From: Rhodobacter aestuarii
GTDB lineage: Bacteria > Pseudomonadota > Alphaproteobacteria > Rhodobacterales > Rhodobacteraceae
Length of the DNA stretch: 64,000 nucleotides
NCBI RefSeq assembly: GCF_900156655.1
Contig: NZ_FTOG01000001.1
Span: 434,001 to 498,000, forward strand
Direction: 5' to 3'
Both the position numbers and the translations under genes were made by a program. Positions 52,201-59,316 of the stretch are shown here, one piece after another; position 1 is the stretch's first letter; every line of letters starts with the position of its first letter. The notes under the pieces were generated by a model. The model saw only the letters and a list, made by a program, of their open reading frames with translations, was not told where the DNA came from and searched no databases.

Positions 52201-52891
52201 CGCGCACCACGGGGTTATCGGGCGAGAGCGCACGGGCGCGATGCGCGCGCACCAGATCATCATCAATCATCGCGCGGATTTGCGCATCGGGGATGAGGCT
52301 CAGCGTATTGACCTCGTGGCTCGTGCGGAACCCATCGAAAAAATGCACAAACGGCACGCGGGCGCGCAGCGTCGCGGCTTGGGCAATCAGCGCCATATCA
52401 TGCGCCTCTTGCACCGAGGCGGAGGCGAGCATCGCAAAGCCCGTCGAGCGCACCGCCATCACATCGGAATGATCACCAAAGATCGAGAGCGCATGGGTCG
52501 CCAAAGCGCGCGCCGCCACATGAAAGACCGTCGGCGTCAGCTCCCCGGCGATCTTGAACATATTGGGGATCATCAGCATGAGGCCCTGCGAGGCGGTGAA
52601 GGTCGTCGTCATCGCGCCGGCTTGCAAAGCACCATGCACCGCGCCTGCGGCCCCGGCTTCGGACTGCATTTCTTGCACCACGGGGACATTGCCCCAGATG
52701 TTGCGTAGATCGCGCGCGGCCCATTCATCGGCCAGTTCCGCCATCGTCGAAGAGGGGGTGATCGGGTAAATCCCGCAAACCTCATTCACGCGGTAAGCGA
52801 TATGGGCGACGGCCGTGTTGCCATCCATCACCGCTTGCACGGTAGTTACGTCTTTTGCGGAGGCCTCTTGTTGCACAACACTGTCACGCAT
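49259..52891 (-). CDS. nifJ: Pyruvate:ferredoxin (flavodoxin) oxidoreductase
   Basis: A 1210-residue single-chain PFOR converting pyruvate and CoA to acetyl-CoA, CO2 and reduced ferredoxin or flavodoxin. Domain order is typical: N-terminal YRVNEVCGIYPITPSSTMAE, gamma domain (FYGLGADGTVGANKNSVKI), two 4Fe-4S sites (CIQCGQCSFVCPH and CTGCGLCIEACPS), the proximal cluster and TPP part (CAGCGETPY, VGGDGWAYDIGYGG, MDTEVYSNTGGQASKATP). The start at 52891 has GGAGGAG. Its first bases overlap the stop of the GltD-like gene by 8, and the DHOD-like gene follows after 12. In Rhodobacter, PFOR can feed nitrogenase and works in low oxygen. Confidence 0.96.
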   Translation of the reverse strand: MRDSVVQQEASAKDVTTVQAVMDGNTAVAHIAYRVNEVCGIYPITPSSTMAELADEWAARDLRNIWGNVPVVQEMQSEAGAAGAVHGALQAGAMTTTFTASQGLMLMIPNMFKIAGELTPTVFHVAARALATHALSIFGDHSDVMAVRSTGFAMLASASVQEAHDMALIAQAATLRARVPFVHFFDGFRTSHEVNTLSLIPDAQIRAMIDDDLVRAHRARALSPDNPVVRGTAQNPDVFFQGREAANPFHAAVPGIVAEEMAKLAALTGRAYKLCDYIGDPEAERVIVVMGSGAEVVEEALAALNAQGAKLGAVVVRLYRPFPAEAFLAALPAACTKLAVLDRCKEPGAPGEPLFLDVVATLAEAVATGKRATLPRITGGRYGLSSKDFDPAQVKAIYDDLAGDAPKQGFTVGITDDVGLTSLPADPSVVTEPQDVVRAVFYGLGADGTVGANKNSVKILAEEAGRFAQGYFVYDSHKSGAQTVSHLRFGPRPIKAPYLIHSANFVACHQFHFMQKIDVLRVAAPGATFLLNAPFGPEKVWDRLPRSAQAAIIDKGLKFYVIDANKAAREVGLGRRTNTILQTCFFALSGVLPREAAIEQIKASIKKTYGRKGKRVIEQNWAAVDGALERLHEVTVPKAPSSETERPPAVPATAPEFVRRVTALMMEDRGDEIPVSLLPADGTFPTGTAAWEKRNVADEVPLWREDLCIQCGQCSFVCPHSVIRAKYFDEDLLEGAPEGFKSAPVNARGYPGARFSLQFHVEDCTGCGLCIEACPSLSPHEPGVKAINLSEKQPLVETARKAMTFFEHLPVNDRARIDFANVRGVQFLEPLFEFSGACAGCGETPYVKLLSQLFGDRLMVANATGCSSIYSGNLPVTPWTKNAEGRGPAWANSLFEDNAEFGLGFRLAADKHLDLARTLTQEMAPMVGEDLVAEILSAPQIRESEIRAQRERVATLKTRLLAHREAPQARHLLSVVDHLVRRSIWIVGGDGWAYDIGYGGLDHVLASGRNVNVLVMDTEVYSNTGGQASKATPLGAIAKFAAAGKRTARKDLALQAVAYGNVYVAQVAMGANPQQTLQAFREAEAYDGPSLILAYSHCIAHGFDIRKGLNQQDRAVASGYWPLLRYDPQLRGTGAAPFRLDSPRPVLPFKDYAYNELRYSALAATRPEDAAALLDEAQQAILEKYRSYEDFAAMDGGPGPAQALGAAGKL

Positions 52892-54524
52892 GGGGGGGCT
52901 CCTCCGCAATCATATCAAGCGCGCCGCAGGGGCATTGGTCGTAACAGCTTGAACAGCCTGTGCATTTGGTCAGATCAATGCGGTAGCCGCGGCCCGGCCC
53001 GTGCTTCACAATTGCCTCTTCCGGGCAGGCGGCAAAGCAATTGTCGCATTCATAACATTGCCCGCAGGAATAGCACCGCGCCGCCTCATAACGGGCTTCC
53101 TTGGTGGTCAGCCCTTTGATGATTTCCTGAAACCCGCCCATGCGCACGGTTTCCGACAAATGCGCCTGCGCGCTTTGCTCGGCATCGGAATAAACGGGCA
53201 AATGTAGCGTCGCGAAATCTGCCACCGGCTGGGGTGGGGGCTCGCTGTACGTCTCGCCGCGCAGCCACGCATCTATATGGCGCGCGGCGCGTTTGCCGTG
53301 GCCGGTGGAGATGGTGACAGATTGCTGCGCGGGCACCATATCGCCGCCCGCAAAGACGCCCGTGGCCCCGGTCATCATCTCGCCCGAAACCACCACCGCA
53401 CCATCGGGGGTGAACTCCAGCCCCGGCACGTTTTTCAAAAACCCACTGTCGGTTTGCTGGCCCAAGGCCAGCACCACCGCATCCGCCGAAAGGGTCTCAA
53501 TCTCGCCGGTGGGTTGGGGGCGGCCCTCGGCATCAATCTCCATCCGCTCGACTTGCAGATCGGAGCCTGAGATTTCCTTGATCGTCGTCAGCCAGCGGAT
53601 TTTGACGCCTTCTTCGATCGCTTCATCGGCTTCAAAACTATGCGCGGGCATATGCTCGCGGTCGCGGCGGTACACGATGATCGTTTCCGTTGCGCCAAGG
53701 CGTTTCGCGGTGCGCGCAGCATCCATTGCCGTGTTGCCGCCGCCATACACCACCACGCGGCGGCCCAAGAGTGGCGGGGTCTCGGACGAGGTTTCATGCA
53801 AAAGGTTCACCGCATCCAAAACCTTGGCGGCATCGCGCGCGGGGATTTCAACGCGTTTGCCCAGCCCCGCGCCAATCGCCAGAAACACGGCATCAAACCC
53901 GCCCTGTTCCTTTTCGTCCATCAGATCCGTGACCTTGTGGTTGAGTGTGATCCGCACCCCCAAATTCACAATCCGCGCCACATCGGCGGCCAGTTCGGCG
54001 CGCGGCATCCGGTAGGCGGGAATGCCGAAATGCATCATGCCGCCCGCAATCGGCCCGGCTTCGCGGATTTCGACCTTATGGCCAAGCCGCGCCAAATGAT
54101 AAGCGGCCGAAAGCCCCGCAGGCCCGGCCCCCACAATCAACACGCGTTTGTCGGTGTCCGAGCGGAGCTTGTGAAATTCCCAGCCCTCGCGCGTGGCCAT
54201 ATCGCCCAAGAAGCGCTCGACCGCGTGGATTGAGACCGCCTCATCCACCTCGCCCCGATTACAGCCGCTTTCGCAGGGGTGGTAGCACACCCGGCCATGC
54301 ACGGCGGGCATCGGGTTCTCCTCGGTCAGCTTTTCCCAAGCGGCGCGGTAGCGGCCCTGCATCGCAAGCTCAAGCCACGCGCGAATGTTTTCCCCCGCGG
54401 GGCAGGCGGCTGAACAGGGCGGGGTGAGCGTGACGTAGCGCGGATGCTGGCTGCGCACCGGCCCTGTGCCGCGGTTGCCATAGGGGCTGACCGATGGTGT
54501 GAAATCCCGAAGCCGCGTGCTCAT
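52884..54524 (-). CDS. GltD-like NAD(P)-binding iron-sulfur flavoprotein
   Basis: A 546-residue protein built like the small subunit of glutamate synthase with a ferredoxin tail. N-terminal helical Fe-S domain: CSAACPAGENIRAWLELAMQ and CYHPCESGC. FAD site VLIVGAGPAGLSAAYHLARLG, NADP site VVVYGGGNTAMDAARTAKRL, then VFAGGDMV. The C-terminal 70 residues carry two 4Fe-4S motifs (CYECDNCFAACPEE, CTGCSSCYDQCPCG). No large GltB partner is present; instead nifJ overlaps its 3' end. It may move electrons between NAD(P)H and ferredoxin for PFOR; this is inference. A weak FNR-like box lies upstream. Confidence 0.88.
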   Translation of the reverse strand: MSTRLRDFTPSVSPYGNRGTGPVRSQHPRYVTLTPPCSAACPAGENIRAWLELAMQGRYRAAWEKLTEENPMPAVHGRVCYHPCESGCNRGEVDEAVSIHAVERFLGDMATREGWEFHKLRSDTDKRVLIVGAGPAGLSAAYHLARLGHKVEIREAGPIAGGMMHFGIPAYRMPRAELAADVARIVNLGVRITLNHKVTDLMDEKEQGGFDAVFLAIGAGLGKRVEIPARDAAKVLDAVNLLHETSSETPPLLGRRVVVYGGGNTAMDAARTAKRLGATETIIVYRRDREHMPAHSFEADEAIEEGVKIRWLTTIKEISGSDLQVERMEIDAEGRPQPTGEIETLSADAVVLALGQQTDSGFLKNVPGLEFTPDGAVVVSGEMMTGATGVFAGGDMVPAQQSVTISTGHGKRAARHIDAWLRGETYSEPPPQPVADFATLHLPVYSDAEQSAQAHLSETVRMGGFQEIIKGLTTKEARYEAARCYSCGQCYECDNCFAACPEEAIVKHGPGRGYRIDLTKCTGCSSCYDQCPCGALDMIAEEPPHA

Positions 54525-54587
54525 GCTGTTCCTCCCCAGGCGCAGTGACCGACGGGGCGAGATTAGCGAGGCGGGGAGGGGGCTTGC

Positions 54588-54601
54588 ATGACATAGATCA
54601 G
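54588..54601 (-). promoter_or_regulatory. FNR-like box upstream of the GltD-like/nifJ operon
   Basis: ATGAC-ATAG-ATCAG has correct half-site spacing but three mismatches to TTGAT-N4-ATCAA. It is centred 70 bases before the first ATG, nearly the same distance as the perfect box before the peroxidase gene. Confidence 0.42.
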
Positions 54602-54644
54602 CCTAAAGGCGTATTCCTACATCACATTATTGCGCTTGAGGCGG

Positions 54645-54675
54645 GGCCGGGGGCAGAGCGTTGCCGCCCCCGGCC
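54645..54675 (-). terminator. Hairpin downstream of ubiV
   Basis: A 10-bp inverted repeat, GGCCGGGGGC / GCCCCCGGCC, with an 11-base loop starts 7 bases after the ubiV stop. It lacks a T-run and may protect the 3' end. Confidence 0.45.
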
Positions 54676-54681
54676 AAAATC

Positions 54682-55590
54682 TTAGGCCGGGATCGGATGC
54701 GCCCAATCGGAGCCAGAGGGCCCGGTAAAGAAGCCATCGGCGAAGCGGCCACCCGGCGCTTCGGGCAGCAGTTGCGCGACCAGAGCTTCGGGGGTGATAT
54801 TGCCCGCGATCCGATCAGCATAGGCGGCGCAAAGCCCCATGAAATCACCGGTTTGCGGCGACAGGCGCAGGCTATCAACGCCCGCATCGCGCAAGGCTTC
54901 GGTGTAATAGGCCGCGCAGCCGGTGGCGGCGGAAAGCGTTTGCACGCCATTCACCGACAAGAAGGCTTGCCCGTCGAGCGTATCAACCTCGCGCCCATCC
55001 CAATCTTCGCCGCAGATGAACTGGCAATTGTCCTTGGCCCGATCATGGAGCCGCGCATGGTAGCAGCGCGCCGAAATGGCAAGCGGCAACCGCCCATGCC
55101 CCCAGACCTCGATCTTCACGCCCGCCTCTTTGCCCGCTTTCGCCAAAGTTGCGATCGAGGCCAGCGGCAATTCGGGCGGCAAGCAGATGCGGGTCGCGCC
55201 CCGGCGCGCCAGATAGGCCACCGTGCCCTCGTTATAGACGTTCACCAGCGGACCCACCCAGAACGGGGTGTTTTCCGGCAAATGTTTGAGCGCGGTGATA
55301 TCGTTGATCTCAACCGGAACCCCCATCCCGAAAATATCATCGGTCTGGTTGCGTTCGCGCTTGAGCGTGACAAGCCCGAGGGTTGAGATTGCCACTTCCT
55401 TGCCCGCCGCTTGCAGCGTGGCGAGCGCGGTGGGAATTTCGGCTTCCCAAAACGGCAAGCGTTTTGAGCAGACCACTTCGCCCACAACCACCCGCGAGAC
55501 CGGGGCCTGCGCAAGGTCAGCGTAGAATTTGCGCGTTGCTTCGGCTGTCCAGAAGAACAGGTTCGAGCCTACCGTCAGGTCCATCGTCAT
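54682..55590 (-). CDS. ubiV: Oxygen-independent ubiquinone hydroxylation protein UbiV (U32 family)
   Basis: A 302-residue U32-type protein that with UbiU and UbiT allows ubiquinone ring hydroxylation without oxygen. The four cluster cysteines are visible with the spacing of E. coli UbiV: Cys41 (VVCSKRLPFW), Cys176 (ARCYHARL), Cys189 and Cys193 (NCQFICGEDWDG). VGSNLFFWTAE at the start is a family trait. Its ATG overlaps the UbiU stop by four bases. It is the last gene of ubiTUV; a GC hairpin follows. Confidence 0.93.
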   Translation of the reverse strand: MTMDLTVGSNLFFWTAEATRKFYADLAQAPVSRVVVGEVVCSKRLPFWEAEIPTALATLQAAGKEVAISTLGLVTLKRERNQTDDIFGMGVPVEINDITALKHLPENTPFWVGPLVNVYNEGTVAYLARRGATRICLPPELPLASIATLAKAGKEAGVKIEVWGHGRLPLAISARCYHARLHDRAKDNCQFICGEDWDGREVDTLDGQAFLSVNGVQTLSAATGCAAYYTEALRDAGVDSLRLSPQTGDFMGLCAAYADRIAGNITPEALVAQLLPEAPGGRFADGFFTGPSGSDWAHPIPA

Positions 55591-56567
55591 CTCCAGGTTT
55601 TCGCATAGGCCCCGGCGGTGGCGGATTGGCCTTCTGTCAGCCGGGCAAGCTCTGCCAGCGGCAATTCGCGCCCATCGGCAAGGGCATCGGTGGCGGCGCG
55701 GAAGGCGCGGACCACTTCGGCCACATAGGCGCGCGAGCGTTGCCGCCCTTCGATTTTGAGCGCGGTCACGCCCGCTTTGGCGAGCGCCGGAATAAGGTGG
55801 CGCGCATCAAGCGAAACCGGGTCTTCAAACACATGGCCGGTTTGTTCCCCAGATGTGAAGCAGCCCTTGCAAAGCGTCGGATAGGGCGCGGGGCGGTCTT
55901 TCGGCGTGCGGTGAATGGTGAAGCCGCCAAGTTTCGCCGCCAGATCCGGGCCTTCTTCGGCATAGACCACGTGGGAAGCCGGCGAGCAGACGCCGTTCAT
56001 ATTGGGCGAAAGCCCGGTGGCGTAAGAGGAAAGCGCACAGCGCCCCTCGGCCATCACGCAAAGCCCACCAAAGACGAAAGCTTCGGTTTCCACGTCGATT
56101 TCTTTGTTGATCGCGGAAATCTCGGCCACGGTCAGCACGCGCGGCAGCACAACCCGTTTTACATCAAAGGCTTCCGCATAGAAGTTGATCGCATCGGGGT
56201 TGGCGGCAGCCGCTTGCACGCTCAGGTGGCGGCGCAGGTTCGGGTGATGCGTCGCGGCATAATCCAAAAGCCCGATATCGGCCAAGATCACCGCATCCAC
56301 GCCCGCGGCCTCGGCATCGGCCAAACGTTGGTGCCAAAGTTTCTCGCCGCCCGCACGCGGGAAGGTGTTGAGCGCCACCAGCACTTTCGCGCCGCGCTTG
56401 TGCGCGCCCGCGACGGCAGGCACCAATTCTTCGGGCGAGAAGTTCAGCCCCGGAAAGTTGCGCGCGTTCGTCTCATCGGAAAACCCGCAATAAACCGCAT
56501 GTGCGCCCGCCTCCACAGCGGCGCGTAGTGCCGCGGGGGTGCCTGCGGGGCAAACCAGTTCCATCAT
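55587..56567 (-). CDS. ubiU: Oxygen-independent ubiquinone hydroxylation protein UbiU (U32 family)
   Basis: A 326-residue peptidase-U32-like Fe-S protein, partner of UbiV. The cluster cysteines Cys170 and Cys177 (GGLCVMAEGRCALSSY), Cys194 (NGVCSPASH) and Cys233 (LCKGCF) have the same spacing as in E. coli UbiU. The start MMELVCPAGTPAALRAAVEAG and the U32 signature region are typical. It overlaps ubiT upstream by 4 bases and ubiV downstream by 4, a tightly coupled set. The pair forms a heterodimer in known systems. Confidence 0.94.
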   Translation of the reverse strand: MMELVCPAGTPAALRAAVEAGAHAVYCGFSDETNARNFPGLNFSPEELVPAVAGAHKRGAKVLVALNTFPRAGGEKLWHQRLADAEAAGVDAVILADIGLLDYAATHHPNLRRHLSVQAAAANPDAINFYAEAFDVKRVVLPRVLTVAEISAINKEIDVETEAFVFGGLCVMAEGRCALSSYATGLSPNMNGVCSPASHVVYAEEGPDLAAKLGGFTIHRTPKDRPAPYPTLCKGCFTSGEQTGHVFEDPVSLDARHLIPALAKAGVTALKIEGRQRSRAYVAEVVRAFRAATDALADGRELPLAELARLTEGQSATAGAYAKTWR

Positions 56568-57109
56568 GTCCAGCCTCCAGCCAGCGTATCGACCCGGTGC
56601 AGCACCATGCCGGAGCGTTTTTCCGCCAAGGTGACGGCGGGCTGCACGAAGGGTTTGAGCGGTCCGGCCAATTCGGTCAGTTCCGCTGCAAGATCAAGTT
56701 CCGCATCATCAATCGCATTGCGCAGCGCCACCACGGCAGAGGTGTCGCCCTCAACGATCAAATCGCGGGAGAAGAAAAGTGCGTCGCCATCATAGGCGCC
56801 GTGCATCATACCAAGGAAACCTGCAATCGGCCCGGCAATGCGCGCCTCGGCCTGAGGCACATTGCGATGCGCGGTCAGCTTCACCTTGCCGCCCCGCAGA
56901 TCAAGCAAGAGCTTGAAGGGCAGGTCGGTCGCGTCCAGCAAGAAACGCGCTTCGCGATATTGGCCAAGGCGTTGAAACAGGCCCGGATGGCGTTTGGCAA
57001 TGCGGCGCGCCAAAAGGGTCAGCGTCACCGACAGCGGCGCAAGCGGCAAGGGCCGCATCGCCCGGCCCATCAGCTTGGGCAGGCGGGGGATCTGATCATG
57101 GTCGGACAT
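56564..57109 (-). CDS. ubiT: Anaerobic ubiquinone biosynthesis accessory factor UbiT (SCP2 domain)
   Basis: A 181-residue protein with one SCP2 lipid-binding domain (DATDLPFKLLLDLRGGKVKLTA split by the family strand turns, and GPIAGFLGMMHGAYDGDALFFSRDLIVEGD in pieces). It is the lipid-binding helper of anaerobic ubiquinone synthesis, replacing UbiJ. It is the first gene of ubiTUV, with 4-base overlap to ubiU. An FNR-like box about 80 bases upstream of its ATG is shared with divergent ubiD, so low-oxygen activation is expected. Confidence 0.9.
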   Translation of the reverse strand: MSDHDQIPRLPKLMGRAMRPLPLAPLSVTLTLLARRIAKRHPGLFQRLGQYREARFLLDATDLPFKLLLDLRGGKVKLTAHRNVPQAEARIAGPIAGFLGMMHGAYDGDALFFSRDLIVEGDTSAVVALRNAIDDAELDLAAELTELAGPLKPFVQPAVTLAEKRSGMVLHRVDTLAGGWT

Positions 57110-57181
57110 GGCGCTCCTTTCGTCAGGGATTTCTCCCCACTCCTAGATGGGCTGCTTTAACGCGGGTCACAATGCGGCAAC

Positions 57182-57195
57182 TTGATCAATGTCAA
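57182..57195. promoter_or_regulatory. FNR-type box between ubiT and ubiD
   Basis: TTGAT-CAAT-GTCAA differs from the FNR consensus at one position. It is centred 79 bases from the ubiT ATG and 56 bases from the ubiD ATG, so one site could serve both divergent operons. Confidence 0.75.
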
Positions 57196-57244
57196 ACCTT
57201 TGATGAACCCTAGATGCTATCGCCACCATGACTTAGGAGGACAT

Positions 57245-58756
57245 ATGCGCAGCTTACCCGTTTTTTCCGACCTGCGGTCCTTCCTAGATTGGGCAAAGGG
57301 CCGCAATGAGTTACGCGCAATCGCAGAGCCGGTGGGCGTTGAATTGCAAATGTCTGCCGTGCATCGCGCGGTTTTGGAGCAAGGCGGGCCGGTGCTGCGG
57401 TTTGACGCGCCGGTGCTGCCCTCGGGCAAACGCTCAAATATCCCGGTGGTGACGAATCTTTTTGGCACCACGTCGCGGGTCGCGGCGGGGCTTGGCTTGC
57501 CGCTTGATCAGGTGCCCGCGCTTGGCGAATTTTTGGCTTCTTTGAAAGCGCCCGCGCCCGTTGAGGGGATGCGTGACGCGATTTCGCGCTGGCCGATGCT
57601 GAAAGCGGCGCTCTCGACCCGCGTCAATATCTCGAAAAAAGGCCCGGTGCAGGATGTCGTTTTGGAGCCCGGCAAGGGGCTGAACCTCGAAGAACTTCCG
57701 GTGCAGCAGTTGTGGCCGGGCGATGGCGGGCGGCTCTTTACGTGGCCCGTCGTCGTGACCCGGCCCTATGGCTCAGATGTTGATGCGGTGATGTCGTATA
57801 ACCTTGGCATCTACCGCGCGCAGTTGCATGGGCCCGAAAGCATCATCATGCGCTGGCTCGCCCATCGCGGCGGCGCGCAGCATCACCGCACATGGCAAGC
57901 GGCGGGCAAGCCGATGCCCGTGGCGATGGTTTTGGGCGCGGACCCGGCGACGCTTCTCTCGGCGGCTTTGCCCTTGCCCGAAAACGTCTCGGAACTCACT
58001 TTCTCGGGCGTGTTGCGCGGCCAGCGCTCGCATCTCGTGCCGTGCAAAACCGTGCCGTTGATGGTGCCTGCGGACGCCGAAATGGTGATCGAGGGTTGGA
58101 TCAACGAGGGCGACACCGCGCCTGAGGGGCCGTTTGGCGACCACACCGGCTATTATAACGCGGTGGAGCCCTTCCCGGTGATGCGGGTCTCTGCGCTGAC
58201 GCACCGCAAAGACCCGATTTATCTCTCCACCTATACGGGGCGCCCGCCCGATGAGCCCGCGATCATTGGCGAGGTGTTCAACGATCTGGCCCTGCCGGTG
58301 ATTCGCCAACAAATCCCCGAGGTGAAAGATCTTTGGCTGCCGCCGGCCGCTTGTTCCTACCGGATCGCGGTGGTGCAGATTAAGAAAAGCTACCCCGGCC
58401 AAGCGCGGCGCGTGATGATGGCGCTTTGGGGGATGCTGGCGCAGTTCAGCTATACGAAAATGGTGATCGTCGTGGATGACGATATCGACCCGCGCAATTG
58501 GGATGATATCGCTTGGGCGATGGCCACGCGGATGGACCCGGGCCGCGATTTGGTGGTGCTCGACCGCACGCCGATGGATTACCTTGATTTCGCCTCCCCG
58601 CTCGAAGGTTTGGCGGGCAAACTGGGCATTGATGCGACCACCAAGATCGGCACCGAAACCACGCGTGAATGGGGCACGGTGATGAAAATGCGCCCCGAAG
58701 ATGAGGCCTTTGCCGAAGCCGTTTTGAAACGGCAATTCCCCGGCGGTGTGAAATGA
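57245..58756 (+). CDS. ubiD: UbiD-family decarboxylase (4-hydroxy-3-polyprenylbenzoate decarboxylase)
   Basis: A 503-residue UbiD enzyme using prenylated FMN to decarboxylate the ubiquinone precursor. Family segments: NIPVVTNLFGTTSRVA, YNLGIYRAQLHGP, MRWLAHRGGAQHH, PEGPFGDHTGYYN with catalytic Glu/Asp residues around EVFNDLALPVIRQQIPE, and VVDDDIDPRNWDDIAWAMAT. The start at 57245 has TAGGAGG; earlier in-frame codons overlap the FNR box. ubiX overlaps its 3' end by 4 bases and supplies the cofactor. Alternative: a UbiD relative for another aromatic acid, but the ubi context argues otherwise. Confidence 0.93.
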   Translation: MRSLPVFSDLRSFLDWAKGRNELRAIAEPVGVELQMSAVHRAVLEQGGPVLRFDAPVLPSGKRSNIPVVTNLFGTTSRVAAGLGLPLDQVPALGEFLASLKAPAPVEGMRDAISRWPMLKAALSTRVNISKKGPVQDVVLEPGKGLNLEELPVQQLWPGDGGRLFTWPVVVTRPYGSDVDAVMSYNLGIYRAQLHGPESIIMRWLAHRGGAQHHRTWQAAGKPMPVAMVLGADPATLLSAALPLPENVSELTFSGVLRGQRSHLVPCKTVPLMVPADAEMVIEGWINEGDTAPEGPFGDHTGYYNAVEPFPVMRVSALTHRKDPIYLSTYTGRPPDEPAIIGEVFNDLALPVIRQQIPEVKDLWLPPAACSYRIAVVQIKKSYPGQARRVMMALWGMLAQFSYTKMVIVVDDDIDPRNWDDIAWAMATRMDPGRDLVVLDRTPMDYLDFASPLEGLAGKLGIDATTKIGTETTREWGTVMKMRPEDEAFAEAVLKRQFPGGVK

Positions 58757-59316
58757 GCGCGCGGGTGATCTTGGGTGTTTCGGGGGCCTCTGGCGCGCTG
58801 TTGTCGCTCGCCGTGGCGGAAGCGCTGAGCGCGCTCAAGGTCGAGATTGATCTGGTGATGTCATCGGCTGCGAAGCTCACCTTCGCGACCGAGGCGGATG
58901 AGGGCGCGTTGGAGCGGTTGCTAGCGCTTGCGACCCGCATTCATCCGATTGGTAATGTCGGTGCGGCGATTGCTTCGGGCTCTGCGCCAAGCGCCGGGAT
59001 GATCGTTGCGCCGTGCTCGATGCGCTCGCTCGCCGCGATTGCCTGCGGGATGGATGATAACCTGCTGGTCCGCGCTGCCTCGGTGCAGCTTAAAGAGCGG
59101 CGTCCGCTGATCTTGCTTGCGCGCGAAGCGCCGCTCACGCTTGCGCATCTGCGCAACATGACTTCGGTCACAGAAATGGGTGGCATCATCTTGCCGCCCG
59201 TGCCGGCCTTCTATCTGCGCCCGCAAGGGGTGGAAGAGATCGCCCGTCAGATCGGCGCGCGGGCCGTGGATTTGCTCCGTCTCGGCCCGCCGCAAGCGCA
59301 AAGCTGGCAGCCTTAA
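58753..59316 (+). CDS. ubiX: Flavin prenyltransferase UbiX
   Basis: A 187-residue flavoprotein that attaches a dimethylallyl group to FMN to make the prenyl-FMN cofactor of UbiD. VILGVSGASGALLSLAVAEAL holds the FMN phosphate loop, and APCSMRSLAAIACGMDDNLL and LILLAREAPLTLAHLRNM are conserved. The ATG overlaps the ubiD stop by four bases, so the two are made together. Its stop overlaps the convergent nnrS stop by four bases. Confidence 0.96.
   Translation: MSARVILGVSGASGALLSLAVAEALSALKVEIDLVMSSAAKLTFATEADEGALERLLALATRIHPIGNVGAAIASGSAPSAGMIVAPCSMRSLAAIACGMDDNLLVRAASVQLKERRPLILLAREAPLTLAHLRNMTSVTEMGGIILPPVPAFYLRPQGVEEIARQIGARAVDLLRLGPPQAQSWQP

Noticed and set aside
50996-52708. 570-codon plus-strand frame within nifJ
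   Set aside because: Antisense to conserved PFOR sequence; composition is Arg/His-rich as expected from a shadow.
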